From positions 24,732,353 through 24,796,352 of the forward strand of contig NC_133387.1 of the NCBI RefSeq assembly GCF_047511655.1: 64,000 bases of DNA, given 5' to 3'. The stretch comes from Castor canadensis (Eukaryota > Chordata > Mammalia > Rodentia > Castoridae). The position numbers were made by a program, and so were the translations under genes. Each line of letters starts with the position of its first letter. Positions within the stretch are counted from its first letter, which is position 1. Below, piece after piece: positions 21,351 through 32,330 of this stretch. The notes beneath the pieces are model-generated. The model was not told where the DNA came from, did no database searches, and saw only the letters and a program-made list of their open reading frames with translations.

Positions 21351-22000
21351 ATTTAAAAAAATTCCTTTGTCCTTTCTCACCAGTCCTGGCTTTTCTCCAG
21401 CCCACTGGCTGGTCTCCCTACCTGGCTTCTCCCTTGCACTCCTGCTCGCTGGGCTCCGCCTTAGTCAGGAGCAAAGCCAGCAATTCCTCCCTTCGCCTCA
21501 CATGGCTGCTTCCATCTCCCACCTGCCAACTCTGTTCCAACAGGTCACACATTTACCCTCAGGACACTTGTCAACTCCTCTTCCTCAAAGATACAGCCTT
21601 TCCCAAAAGAAACTCTAGAAAAAAAACCTATTAACAAAAAAATTCAAAAGAACAAAAGTAGGCTCAGAGATGTGCATGCAGAAGTTTACAGGGAACGGTG
21701 TAGCGGGAGGACTGAGCGCAGAAGTCAGGTTGTGGTGCCCGTGCAATCAGAGTCTTTACCCCCTCTCATGGAAACTTCTGGAGCTGGAAGGGCCCCTTTG
21801 TAGTTGTATCATTGAAGCAAAGGGGCCAGGCCTTTGTACTCCACACCCTACACATACTTTAATGGGGGTCAGTCTTTGGATGCCAGACAGCACACCTGAC
21901 TGGATGATTCCAGATGGGATATCAGCAGACAAATTCCTAGCAGGGAACTGTGTGCCTCAGGTCCTAAATGGGGCATCCTATAATGTCCACCACAGTCATA
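21351..22000. other. Unassigned interval
   Basis: Pyrimidine-rich first half could be a worn L2 segment, but no diagnostic block is certain. Open frames of 83-135 codons lack protein features. Confidence 0.35.
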
Positions 22001-22440
22001 ATTTTTTTATTTTTTTGGCAGTACTGGGGTTTGAACTCAGGGCCTCACACTTGCTAGGCAGGCAAACTACCACTTGAGCCACTCCACCAGCTCTCTTGTT
22101 TTGTGATTTTTTTTTTTTTTTTTTTTTTTTTCAGTTCTGGGCCTTGAACTCAAGGCCTACACCTTCAGGCACTCTGCCTGCCATTTTTTGGGAAGGGTTT
22201 TTTCAAGACAGGGTCTCATGAAACTATTTGCCTGGGGTGGCTTTGAACTGTGATCCTCCTGATCTCTGCCTCCTGAGTAGCTAGGATTATAGGTGTGAGC
22301 CACCAGTGCCTGGCTGCAATGGGGTTTTTTGAGATAAGGTCTCAGGAACTATTTCCCCAGGTTGGCTTCAAACTGCAGTCCTCGTAATCTGTGCCTCCTG
22401 AGCAGCTAGAATTACAGCCATGAGCCACTGACGCCTGGAT
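22001..22440 (-). mobile_element. Long dimer SINE interrupted by a delta dimer
   Basis: A host dimer in antisense runs 22001-22107 (complete ID half, linker start) and resumes at 22316-22440 (B1 half). It is split by a second antisense dimer at 22108-22315 with its own poly-T, a delta-type ID (AAGGCCTACACCTTCAGGC) and a complete B1 half. Confidence 0.88.
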
Positions 22441-22633
22441 CATAGTTTTTTTTAAAGCATGAAATTTCTTAAATTCCTATCTGTTGGGGGTTCAATAAGT
22501 AAGAAGGGGTAGACCCACGCCAAAGAATACTATTCAGTTGTAAAAACTGTTTACTGACGTAGAGTGGTAGTCAAGACATATTCTCAAGGAAAAAAGCAAG
22601 TTGCAAACAGTGTTAGGTCATTGTTCCATTCTT

Positions 22634-22703
22634 TTTATTTGTTTTGGTGACACTGGGGTTTGAACTCAGGGCCTTACCACTTGAGCCACTCCACCAGCCC
22701 TTC
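22634..22703 (-). mobile_element. ID SINE with internal deletion, antisense
   Basis: GGGCCTTACCACTTGAGCC lacks the anticodon region. TCATTGTTCCATT-type flanks occur on both sides. Confidence 0.75.
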
Positions 22704-22734
22704 ATTGTTCCATTTTTATATTTAAAAACATATA

Positions 22735-22865
22735 TACTTGCTGGACATGGAGCCAGCTACTCAGGAGGCTAAGATAGAAGGGTCACTCAAACCCATGAGT
22801 TTTGGGCCAGCGTGGGCAACATAGCAAGACTCTCTCTCAAAACAAAACAGAACCAAACAAAAACG
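22735..22865 (+). mobile_element. B1 SINE, sense
   Basis: Worn B1 monomer with AGCTACTCAGGAGGCTAAG, 'ggccagcgtgggcaacatagcaagac' and an A-rich tail. Confidence 0.7.
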
Positions 22866-22939
22866 TATAGACTTCAGTATCTGTCCAGCACAAAACATCA
22901 ACTGTAGTCTAAGCCTTTATTGAGTTTATTTTGGCAGTT

Positions 22940-23095
22940 AGGGGGGTTTTGGCATTTTTAATGGATACAGAGTTCACGTTATGGCTAGACTGCACTGATC
23001 AAATCAGGATAATTAACATATCACCTCAAACAGGATTTGTTTATGTTTATGGTAAGAACATTTTTAACCCTCCTCTGGTGTAAACTTTAATACTC
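22940..23095 (-). mobile_element. Ancient L1 3' fragment, antisense
   Basis: 'caaatcaggataattaacatatcacctcaaacaggatttgtttatg...gtaagaacatttttaaccctcctc' matches the order of an old L1M-type 3' UTR. Confidence 0.5.
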
Positions 23096-23336
23096 ACTAC
23101 CTTTGGTGAGAGGATTAGATGAAAACATTAATAAATATTATTTTTATCAAAATAATCTTTAGAGTGAACTTTCCAGAAGGGAGAAAAATCCTAACCATGA
23201 GACCAGGTAGCATCTGATCAAATTGAAGGGAAGGAAATGACTTTTCTTGCTGCCAGCTGGCATCTCTCTTCATGAATCTTCTGTAGGAAATGGCATTTCT
23301 TTCCAGCGCCACAGTGCAACCGTGCAGCTGTTTGTT

Positions 23337-23610
23337 TGTTTTTGCTGTACTGGGGCTCGATCTCAGGGCCTGCACCTTGAGCCACTCTGCCAGCCTTTTT
23401 TTGTGATTTTTTTTTGGTGCTGGGATCGAACCCAGGGCCTCGCACATGCTAGGCAAGCGCTGTGCCACCGAGCTACATCCCAGCCTTTTTTTTTTTTTTT
23501 TGAGATAGGGTTTCACAAAATATTTGCCTGGGCTGGCTTGGTCAAACCTCGATCCTCCTAATCTCTGCCTCCTGCGTAGCTAAGATTATAGGTGTGAGCC
23601 ACCGCACCAG
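23337..23610 (-). mobile_element. Delta dimer SINE split by a canonical ID
   Basis: Antisense delta dimer: ID half GGGCCTGCACCTTGAGCC at 23345-23411, B1 half at 23500-23610. A clean canonical ID in the same orientation lies between (23412-23487: GGATCGAACCCAGGGCCTCG, CAAGCGCTGTGCCACCGAG). The ID retains CpGs and is clearly the younger insertion. Confidence 0.9.
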
Positions 23611-24625
23611 GCACAGCCCATGCAGCTGTTAGGTAGCTGTCTCCTCCTACTCCTGCTGGGACGCAGAGGTGCCTGTGAATACCTGATGGGCTTCTGGGAC
23701 AGTGTGGGAGGTGCAGGATGACTTAGGGTCGCCCTGATCCTACAAGACATGCAGTAGAGTGAGTCCTGAACAGTGCCGGCTGCTCAGTCCCCTGTGGCAG
23801 GAGATGGAGTGCTCCCCTTCATCTGCCATTGTTGTCCTCATTATGGAAGTAATAACAACTGTCCCTTACACGGAACAATGTAACGCACTTTATATTCCTT
23901 ATCTCTGGTTGTCTCAGTTGTAGGGTCATAGGCCTCATCTCCTTTGACAGTCAAGAAACTGGTCTTTCCACAACTCTGTGAATATGCTACAAACACCACT
24001 GGAATGTCGCCTTGAACTGCAAATCTTATGATGTGTGCACCTATCTCAATAAAGTAGAGAGAGAGGGTGAGGGAATGAGGGGGAGAGAGAGAGAGAAAAA
24101 GAGAGAGAGAAGGGTCACACAGTGGCAGGACTTTGTTGGCAGGGAATAGTGTAGGTCTGTCACTGGAACCTGCTGTCACTGGAGTTCTCAGAGTTACCCA
24201 CAGCCTGAACCCTTGGGTGGGCAAGCCCTACAACTCAGTCACTTCCATCTTTGTCACCAGCATTTGGGCTCCCCAGAGAGTGACCCCAACAAGTATGGAG
24301 ATGAACAGAGGATGGAATGAGAAAAACGGGTTATGTCCTGCTGTAGAAGTCCCACACCAACCTAATGTCCATGTCGGGAGCTGGTGCTAATTGTCACCAG
24401 GTGGTGGCAAAGGGGCTCTGGGAGCACAGGGGTGTACGTTTCAGGTCCCTGGGAGCTGGTGGGGCAGCACCAGGCTGCACTCCAAGTCTCTTGTCTTCAC
24501 CCACTGGAATTGGTCCTGCTACCCTGGTGTCCTTTGTGTGGTAACTATGTGGTGATCCTTCCCACAGCACTGCCTGTGCTGGTGTAACCAGAGGGCCAGA
24601 TTTATTTCTAAAGTATAGGTTTGAG
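23611..24625. other. Unassigned unique interval
   Basis: Contains a (GA)n tract at 24056-24112 but no recognised element or gene. The 127-codon minus frame at 23841-24224 crosses that tract and has no family match I can recognise. Confidence 0.4.
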
Positions 24626-24852
24626 CCGGGTGCCAGTAGCTCAGGCCTGTAATTCTAGCTACTCAGGAGACATAGATCAGGAGGACAGAGGTTCAATCCA
24701 CTCCTGGCCAATAGTTCAAGGGATCCTATCTCATAGCGACCCAACACAAAAAAAGGGCTTGTGGAGTGGCTCAAGTGGCAGAGCGCCTGCCTAGTAAACG
24801 TGAAGCCCTGACTTCAAACCCCAGTACCAAAAAATAAATAAATTAATTAAAA
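24626..24852 (+). mobile_element. B1-ID dimer SINE, long form, sense
   Basis: AGCCGGGTGCCAGTAGCTCAG...GGCAGAGCGCCTGCCTAGTAA...CAGTACC and an (AAAT)n tail. Confidence 0.9.
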
Positions 24853-24869
24853 TCACAGAAAAGGGCTGG

Positions 24870-25075
24870 TTGCCTGGTGCCAGTGGCTCACGCCTATAAT
24901 CCTAGCTACTCTGGAGGCAGAGATCTGGAGTACTGAGGTTCAAAGCCAGCCCAGGCAAATAGTTCCTGAGACTCACAAAAAACCATCACAAAAAGGGCTG
25001 GTGGAGTGGCTCAAGGTGCAGGCCCTGAGTTCAAGACCCAGCACTGGAAAGAGAGAGAGAGACAGGGAGAGACAG
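24870..25075 (+). mobile_element. B1-ID dimer SINE, delta form, sense
   Basis: Begins 18 bp after the previous tail: TGGTGCCAGTGGCTCACGCC...GGCTCAAGGTGCAGGCCC...CAGCACTGG with a (GA)n tail. A direct long/delta comparison within 450 bp. Confidence 0.92.
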
Positions 25076-25364
25076 ATCCTTCCCCTTATCACAAGAGAGC
25101 TCAACAAGAGCTGGGGAAGGCTTTAAAGATCATGTCAACCACTGTACAATTTTGAAGGGTGGTAAAAAAATTACCTGAATTTTTTTTTTTTTTTTTTTAG
25201 CTTTTACTTGGGTCAAATATCTCATTGATGAGCAAGAACCAAGAACTTGACTAGATCATCATTCAAAAATCTTCACTGGTAAATATGTACAGCCATTTCA
25301 AGCATATGAGAGAGAAGATTTTAAAAAGTGACCATTGTGCTATATTTACCATCTCCTCTGCCCT

Positions 25365-25560
25365 GTGGTGCTGTCCAAATCAGGCAGCCATGGCCACATG
25401 TGGCTGGCCACAGAGCTAGAAGAGCGGCTGGCCCGAACTGAGATGTCCTGTCAGTGTGTAACCCACAGCGGATGTTACAAAGACTTACTAAATGCAAGAA
25501 TGTAAAATATCCCATTAGTGATTTTTATATTGATGACATGTTGAAATCCTCATAGTGGGG
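25365..25560. mobile_element. Ancient repeat with CACATGTGGC motif
   Basis: 'ccatggccacatgtggctgg', 'actgagatgtcctg...gtgtaa' and 'tgttgaaatcctcat' resemble an old mammalian element that also appears, inverted, at 60862-61045. Probably a DNA transposon relic; not named. Confidence 0.4.
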
Positions 25561-26787
25561 ATAGATTAAGTTAAATAAAATACGCCATAATTTTTAAAAA
25601 ATATGCTCGTGGCAGCAAGCTCTCATTAAAAATTCAAAAATATTTTATTTGGAAAATTTCATACAAATGCAGTGTTTAATATGTTCTCTAATTATTTTTA
25701 ATTTCATGTTTTAGAATTCTTTAATAGAAAGAAAACATAATTACTTTTTTACAACCATATAGATGTTTCTACCCAAGTGCCCTCTGGTTTGAGTGTGCCA
25801 TAAAAAATAAAGACATTTCCTGTGAGTACCATGACATGGAATAGTTTCCAAGAAGGTAGTTTTCAGCATTGCTAAGGTTTGGAAAAGCACATTTTGGGCA
25901 TCTGTGTATGCCAGGTGCCCCCTGGATTGCGGGGCTGCAGAGCTGTGCGCATTTTTTATTGTATAAATAATTATACAAGGGAAGTCTTTGTGGTACCACT
26001 AAGGAGTGCCCTGCAAGCTGTTCTTCTGGCTGCAGAATTCCTGGACATCTTGGGGAGGCCTAGCCCAGTCTCACAGCAGTTGGCCGGTGTGTCATTCTGA
26101 AGCAGAGACACAGTTCTTTTTGAACTTTGGGTTCAAGTAGAGCATTATTGAATGGGTGGACTTCTGCTGTCCCCTGGAAGCTTCAGAAGTCCTTGCTCAG
26201 CTGGCCAGCATCTGTGTGCAGGTTTCCCAAAATTCACATGCCCGAGGCAAAGCACACTGGAAAGAGGAGGCCAGGCTACCCGGGTGCTTGTAAACTTGGT
26301 TATTTTTCACATGTGTGACATTGGCAAGACATTTAGTCCTCATTATGGTTCAATCCGGTGCCAAGGCTTTCTGTTTCAGGCCTCACACCTCTGGGCTAAC
26401 TCCTGCACACTCCATAAATGGCCTCTGTAATGCAGAAGTCACCTGCATGCTACTCACATAATTTAAGATTCTGGTACTTTCTCAGTTCTGAGGTCAGGCA
26501 CTTGGACAGGTGGAGACCAGGAGATTGTGCACTGGAAAACCACCAAGGAGATCTGAAGTCAATGTCCGGCCCAGACTGTTAGGTTGTGTTCTGGAAAAGC
26601 AAAGAAACAATATGGGGTCTGTATCAGACAATATTGTCTTTTCACATTCTGTGTGGCATTGGCCTGCTCTGTGATGTAATTGTGCCATAATTTTCTCCAT
26701 CTTTGCCCCAAAACACCTATGTATTTCTGCTCAAAGCAACGGGTGTACAAGTGTAGGTAGCACCTAGTACCATAAAAATCCTGTCTA
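25561..26787. other. Unassigned unique interval
   Basis: AT-rich to 25770, then ordinary composition. No recognised element or gene. Short frames of 63-92 codons look random. Confidence 0.4.
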
Positions 26788-27017
26788 AACTGGGCACTGG
26801 TGAGTCATGCTTGTAATCCTAGCTACTTGGGAGACAGAGATTAGGAGGCTCTGGGTTTGAGGCCAACCCTGACCAATAATTCATGAGACCCTATCTAAAA
26901 AATACCCAACACAAAACAGGGCTGGCGGAGTAGCTCAAGTGGTAGAGAGCTTGCCTAGCAAGCGTGAAACCCTGAGTTCAAAACCCAGTACTGCCCAAAA
27001 CAAAACAAAACCAACAA
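26788..27017 (+). mobile_element. B1-ID dimer SINE, long form, sense
   Basis: TGGGCACTGGTGAGTCATGC...GGTAGAGAGCTTGCCTAGCAAGC...CAGTACTGCC with a CAAAA-rich tail. Confidence 0.92.
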
Positions 27018-27179
27018 AATGTGTCTATGTGTGGATGTGAATGTAGAAGGGACATAATTATCTATTTAAAAAAGTGGTATGCTGATATGACTGGTGTCAT
27101 GGGTGTTATTTACTATTATTTTGTTTAAATATTAAATAAGTACTCAACATTTAAAAAAACTAATTATTTTTAATGTATG

Positions 27180-27299
27180 CTTAAAATATTTAAAGGGATT
27201 AATGGATACAGCCCTTTGAAGAAAGTCTGTTAAAAGAATTTGTGCCATTTAAATGTCCAACAATGGGGAATGATTAGGTAAATTGCAGTAATAATGAAT
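27180..27299 (+). mobile_element. Ancient L1 3' fragment
   Basis: 'tttaaatgtccaacaatggggaatgattaggtaaatt' is a typical old L1M 3' UTR phrase. A related block lies at 29150-29395. Confidence 0.45.
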
Positions 27300-27650
27300 T
27301 AACACTTACTGTACACTCACTCTGTACCAGGTACTTCTACATGCATTATCTCATTTGTCCTTTTTTTTTTTTTTTTTTGCGGCACTGGGGTTAGAACTCA
27401 GGGCCTTACACTTGCCTTCTTGTGCTCTTACCACCTGAGCTACTGTACCAGCCTGTATCTCATTTTTCTTAAATGTTCAAGATAACCCAACAAACAGGAC
27501 TATGATCATTGTTATTTTTATCTTATAGATGGGAAAACCAGGACATAGTTACTTAGTGAAGTAACTCACAAAGACCTCTCACAGTTAGCTAGCGGCAGAG
27601 CTGGACTTTGAACCCAGGGCTGTGTGGGTCTACATCCAACACCAGGTTTG
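27300..27650 (-). mobile_element. MIR, antisense, split by an ID insertion
   Basis: Left part 'taccaggtacttctacatgcattatctcattt', right part 'cttatagatgggaaaaccagg', 'cacagttagctagcggcagagctggactttgaacccagg': the antisense MIR order with the conserved core. Confidence 0.75.
27357..27455 (-). mobile_element. ID-like SINE inserted in MIR, with TSD
   Basis: Antisense ID unit with poly-T. The 10-bp duplication TATCTCATTT (27347-27356 and 27456-27465) joins the two MIR halves exactly. Confidence 0.9.
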
Positions 27651-27814
27651 AGCTACCAGATTACCAAGATCTGCACTAGCACACAACCACAGTAAGTTTT
27701 CACAGTGTTGATGGGGCTACAATGGTTAGAACCTTTATTTAAAAAGCAGTTCTGCAGCATGTATGACAATTTTAGGATACAAGTACCATTTGTCACAATT
27801 CCACTTGTAGGGCA

Positions 27815-28260
27815 CTGTGATTTTACACATCAACTTGACTGGGCTAATGGAGGCCCAAGGAGTTGGTTAAACTTTATTTCTGGATGTGTCTATGAGGGCG
27901 TTCCTCCAAAACTTGTCATTTGAGTCAGTAGACTGAGTAAAGAAAATCTACCCTCACCAATGTGGGAGGACACCATCCCACCTATGGAGGGCCCAGATGG
28001 AACAAAGAGATGGCAAAGGGTCAAATTCACTCTTTCCTGGTGCTGCAGCATTCATATCCTCTTACCCTTGGACTTCACTTCAGAGTGCCTGGCTTGAAAG
28101 CTTTGCACTTGGCATCAGCAGGTCCTCTTCTTACCCCTTTCTCTGCCTTTGGCCTTAGACGGGATCACACCAGCAGGTCCCCTGGTTTGCAGGCCTTCAC
28201 ACCTGGACTGGATTATACCATTGGGTCTCTAGAACTTTTTGGCTTCCACTATTGTGTAAG
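27815..28260 (+). mobile_element. ERVL-type (MLT2-like) LTR, sense
   Basis: 'gattttacacatcaacttgactgggct', 'gtctatgagggcgttcctcc', 'cagtagactgagtaaag' and 'aatgtgggaggacaccatcc' follow the order of an MLT2-like LTR. The ORF at 27962-28282 lies inside it and is not a gene. Confidence 0.55.
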
Positions 28261-28389
28261 ACGATATATTATGTACAAGTGATTGGAGATATCCTAAATC
28301 TTCATTAGCTTCCATTGAAAGGGGAATTGAAAATCCTGTAGATGTACTATTTGGTGGCTTCATATATATATATGAATTTATGTATATAA

Positions 28390-28460
28390 ATGTTCCTGGG
28401 GCTTGAACTATGGACCTCACACTTGCTAGGGAGGTGCTCTGCCACTTCCGCCACTCCTGA
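28390..28460 (-). mobile_element. ID-like SINE, antisense
   Basis: CACACTTGCTAGGGAGGTGCTCTGCCAC; the tail is replaced by an AT repeat ('atatatatatatg'). Confidence 0.75.
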
Positions 28461-28508
28461 TAAGGAAATTTCTCCAATGTACATTACAACATGAAGGAAT
28501 TAGTTGTA

Positions 28509-28601
28509 TGTTTGTTTTTTTGGCGGTACTGGAGTTTGAACTCCAGACCTCATGCTTACTAGGCAGGCACTCTCCCACTTGAGCCACTCTGCCAGCTCAT
28601 T
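28509..28601 (-). mobile_element. ID-like SINE with perfect TSD, antisense
   Basis: Complete ID unit flanked by AATTAGTTGTA at 28498-28508 and 28602-28612. Confidence 0.9.
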
Positions 28602-28627
28602 AATTAGTTGTAAACCACTTTCAGTTT

Positions 28628-28716
28628 TCTTTTCTTTTTTTTGCAGTGCTGGGAATCAAACCCAGGACCTTGTACCTGCTAGGCAAGTGTTCTACCACTG
28701 AGTTATATCCCAGCTC
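28628..28716 (-). mobile_element. Canonical ID SINE, antisense
   Basis: GGAATCAAACCCAGGACCTTG, GCAAGTGTTCTACCACTGAG and TATATCCCAGC: canonical ID, distinct from the dimer-type unit 30 bp to its left. Confidence 0.85.
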
Positions 28717-28784
28717 CTAGAACCATTTTCTAAAAAGCCATTTTGTATGAGTATGAGGGCTATAAGAATAAAAACTAAACTGTT

Positions 28785-28985
28785 GCTGAGTGTGATAGTG
28801 CATATCTATAATCTCAATCACTCTGGAGGTGGCAAGAGGAAGATAGCAGTGTGAGTCTGGCCACAAAAGCACAAAGACCCTGTCTAAAAACACAATAAAG
28901 TAAAAAGGGCTTGGGGCACAGGTCAAGGGGTAGATCATCTGCTTAGCAAGCATGAGACCCTGAATTCAAATCCCAATACTGTTTT
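28785..28985 (+). mobile_element. Dimer SINE, diverged, sense
   Basis: B1 half (GTGATAGTGCATATCTATAATC) and a long ID half (GGTAGATCATCTGCTTAGCAAGC) with an AATAAAGTAAAAAGGG linker. Confidence 0.75.
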
Positions 28986-29149
28986 AAAAAAGTGATTCTG
29001 AGATGTGAGAGGAAAAAGAGTGACAGGAAAATTTTTTTCCTTTATGTATTTCTGAATTATTTTAATTCTCTACAATGACCATGTATTATTTTTCTAATAT
29101 AAACAGCTAATATGGGAAAAATTAACGTTTTCAACAAATTTTTAATGAT

Positions 29150-29395
29150 AGGGGAAAATGCTGTAGCAAGTGAAAAAACTAGAGCATGATATTATGTATA
29201 CAGTATGATCTCAGCCACAGAAAAATGCACTAAAAATCCAGGAAGGAAATACATGAAAATGTTAATAGGGACTTCCTCCGGGTGGCAGGACTATGGAATT
29301 ATAGGGTTTTTGGGGGGTGTTTCTGCTGCTTTTACTTTTCTATACTTTCTAAATGTGCCTAATTATTTTTATAATTAGAAGAAAAAATTAGACGG
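29150..29395 (+). mobile_element. Ancient L1 3' UTR relic
   Basis: 'agcatgatattatgtatacagtatgatctcagcc', 'gggtggcaggactatgg' and 'ttctaaatgtgcctaattatttttataatta' form the classic order of an L1M-type 3' UTR. Confidence 0.6.
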
Positions 29396-29399
29396 GTCT

Positions 29400-30179
29400 G
29401 CCAAAAGTGAGTGGCAGGTTATAAACCACAAAGCAGCTGAGGCCAGCGTATTGTTGCTGCCACCCAGGCTGGGTGGTGTGACAGCCTCCTAATCTTGGCC
29501 ACCAAAAAGATATTTTCTAATTACAAGAGGACAGAGGAGAAGTCAAGATGTTTTTTCTCCATCTTGCTTTTCTGATAAGATAGCAAGAGGAAAAAGGAGA
29601 GAGATAGAGAAAGAGAGCCTTCAAAGAGAAGGGAAGGACCTCAACAGTCCCTATTCAGACTGTGAAGGAGAGAACAACAGGTCCCCCAAGGGGAGGTGTC
29701 CAAGCCTGAAGGGTCAGCAAGGAGTTTCAGGGAGTGGCTTTAACAGTTACTACATTCTACAGCTGAGTGACTGGGCCTCAAAGACACAGTGGGGCCCAGG
29801 CAGCATCCCCAGAGATAAGAAGGAAGAAAGGCACCACAGCTCTGTGGGGTGGGCTGCTGCCTGCAAGTCATTGTCCCCAGGGACTGGCTTTGATGATGCC
29901 ATGACACAGCACAGAGGTTGGTGGTGACATTAGGGAGTAGGGTGCTTTTTCTTGATGGAACGATCAAGGATAGATTGTTAGTCTGAGGGATAGAGCAGCC
30001 AGAAAGTTCATTTTGCCAGCATTTTAGAGAAACTTTTAAAATCCTTTCTTCCCTTAATCATTCTTTATTTGGAAGACTTTACTCACAGCCTCTTCCTGAG
30101 GCTGCCTCGATTATAGAACAGCTGTTCCTCTCCTAATGAAGCCATTCCATCCTTCCTTGAACCCCGGGGGAGTTAGCTG
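29400..30179. other. Unassigned unique interval
   Basis: No gene or recognised repeat apart from a purine-rich stretch near 29580-29620. Confidence 0.4.
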
Positions 30180-30189
30180 CTGTTATGGA

Positions 30190-30345
30190 AGCATTCACAG
30201 TTAGTGCTTATGTCTCCCCAAAATTCATATTTTGAGACCCTAATCCCAATGTGATGGCATTTGGAGGTGGAGCCTTTGGGATGATTAAATCATAAGAGTG
30301 GAGCCCCTATGAATGGGAGTAGTGCCTTATAAGAAGAGGCCATCA
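30190..30345 (+). mobile_element. MaLR (MLT1/MST-type) LTR fragment, sense
   Basis: 'gtgcttatgtctccccaaaattcatattttgagaccctaat', 'atggcatttggaggtggagcctttggg' and 'ccttataagaagagg' are diagnostic for the first half of a MaLR LTR. The SINE at 30346 cuts it off. Confidence 0.8.
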
Positions 30346-30560
30346 GAAGCCCGGCACAGGTCGCTTACCCCTATAATCCTAGCTACTTGGGAGACTGAGA
30401 TTGGGAGGATCGTAGTTTGAGGACAGCCAGAAAAAATAGTTCGAGGTCCTATCTCAAAAAAATTAACCAGAGCAAAAACAGACTGGAAGTGTAATTGAAG
30501 TGGTAGAGCTCCTGCTTTGCAAGTGTGAAGTTCTGAGTTCAAACCCCAGTCCCACCTAAG
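30346..30560 (+). mobile_element. B1-ID dimer SINE, type II linker, sense
   Basis: CAGGTCGCTTACCCCTATAATCC, linker TTAACCAGAGCAAAAACAG and a complete ID half (GGTAGAGCTCCTGCTTTGCAAG...CAGTCCCACC). The clearest sense copy of the type II linker here. Confidence 0.9.
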
Positions 30561-30681
30561 AGAGAGAGCTACAGTATCCAAAACAGTGCAGTGTTGACAT
30601 AAAGACAGGCAGATAGACCACTGGAAAAGACTTGAGAGAGTCCGGAAATAAACCTTTATATACATAGCCAACTGACTTATT

Positions 30682-30766
30682 TTTTGTTGGTACTGGGGTT
30701 TGAACTCAGGGGCTTGTGCTTACTAGGCACGTACACTACCACCATGCTCCCATCTTGAGCCAACTG
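30682..30766 (-). mobile_element. ID-like SINE, antisense
   Basis: Inserted in the L1. Flanking GCCAACTGA sequence is repeated on both sides (30667 and 30757 regions). Confidence 0.8.
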
Positions 30767-30827
30767 ATTTTTGACAAATGCACCAAGACCATTTAATGGA
30801 GGAAGGAGTCTTTAACAAAGCACACTG

Positions 30828-30918
30828 GGGCTGGGAGGAGTGGCTCAACTGGTAGAGTGGCTGCCTAGCAAGCCTGAGGCCCTGAGTTCAAACCCCCAAC
30901 ACTGTCAAAAAGGAAAAT
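30828..30918 (+). mobile_element. ID-like SINE, sense
   Basis: GGAGTGGCTCAACTGGTAGAGTGGCTGCCTAGC...AACACTGTC with A-rich tail, inserted in the L1. Confidence 0.88.
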
Positions 30919-31256
30919 AAGTAAACTACCACAAACAAATGGCACTAGAAAAACTGAATATCCATGTGAAAAAGAATGAACAAAGTTGGACCCTCACCTA
31001 ATACCATATTCAAAGATTAACTTAAACAGATTGAAGATCAAAATGTAAGACCAAAAACTATGAAAGTCTTAGAAGAAAACACAGGGCAAAATCTTGTGAT
31101 GCTGGATTTGAAATATGACACCAAAGACTCAGGCCACAAAAGAAAAAATGGACAAGAGACAAATTGGACTTCATGAGATTAAATTTTTTGTGCATAAAAG
31201 ATACTATCAACAGATTAAAAAGGAAATCTGCAGAATGGGACAATACTTGCAAATAT

Positions 31257-31470
31257 TTTTTTTTATACTGGGGGATTGAACTCAGGGTCTCACGCTTGCT
31301 AGGCAGGCCACTCTGTCACTTGAGCCATTCCACCAGCTCTTTTTTGTGATGGGTATTTTTGAGATAGGGTCTCACAAACTATTTGCCTGGGCTGGCTTCG
31401 AACCTCAGTCCTCCTGATCTTTGCCTCCTGAGTAGCTAGGCTTATAGGCGTGAGCCATTGGCACCCAACT
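31257..31470 (-). mobile_element. B1-ID dimer SINE, long form, antisense
   Basis: CACGCTTGCTAGGCAGGCCACTC and a B1 half ending GTGAGCCATTGGCACCC. TGCAAAT occurs on both flanks. Confidence 0.9.
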
Positions 31471-31984
31471 GCAAATGATATATTTGATAAATGATTAATA
31501 GCTAACATATGCAAGAACTCCTAAAACCCAAAATAAAACAAAAACCCAAGCAACCTGATAAAGAAATAAGTAAAAGACCTAAATAGGCATTTCTCCAAAG
31601 AGATACACAAATGGCCAATAAGCATATGAAAATATGCACATCGCTGATCATTTAGGAAAATGCAAATGTTACCTCACACCCATTAGGATGGCTACTATCC
31701 AAAAAGCAGACAAAAACCAGTGTTGATGAGGATGTGGAGAAATTGGAGCCCTTGGTTTTTGTTGGTGGGAAAGTAAAATGGTACGATCACTGTGAAAAAT
31801 AGCATGCTGGTTCCTCCAAAAATTACATGTAGACTTACGCTATGATCTAGTCATCACACTTCTGTGTATCTACTCAAAAGAACTGAAAGCAGACTCTCTA
31901 AAAGATACTTGTTTGCTAGGGTCATGGCAGCATTGTTCACAATAGCTAAAACAATGAAACTACGAAAGCAATCACTGGCAGATA

Positions 31985-32062
31985 AGTGGATAAGCAAAAT
32001 AGATCATCGTTGGAATATTACTCAGTGGATAAGCAAAATAGATCATCGTTGGAATATTACTC
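31985..32062. repeat. Exact 39-bp tandem duplication
   Basis: Two identical 39-bp units (31985-32023 and 32024-32062) beginning AGTGGATAAGC and ending ATATTACTC, inside otherwise diverged old L1 ORF2. Confidence 0.97.
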
Positions 32063-32330
32063 AGCCTTAAAAGGAAGGAAATTTGAAAATATGCTACAAC
32101 CTGGATGGACCCCAAGAATATTTTGCTGATTTGTGATGGCAAAGATTTGGAGAAGACATGCAAGGATGGATTCTGAGAGTGGAGATGGGAATATAATTTT
32201 AGAACAAGCTGATATTATAAATAGTGACGCACTTACCACAGTAAGTGTTTTCAATAGGCCAAGCACAGCATCTGCAAATGGTGAACCTTGTCTACTGACT
32301 GGTGTACTAACGCCTAGAATCTAGGGGTGG

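Larger units (their letters stand above)
30572..32165 (+). mobile_element. Old L1 ORF2 3' part, sense, split by SINEs
   Basis: 'gagagtccggaaataaacc', 'gattaacttaaacagattgaagatc', 'gacaagagacaaattggacttcatgagattaaa' and 'cattcttcacaatagct'-like blocks track the C-terminal third of L1 ORF2. Frames are broken many times and three SINEs are inserted (30682, 30828, 31257). Confidence 0.85.

Noticed and set aside
23841-24224. 127-codon minus-strand frame with a plausible-looking C-terminal half
   Set aside because: It crosses a GA microsatellite, lacks any recognised family, and has no splice or poly-A context.
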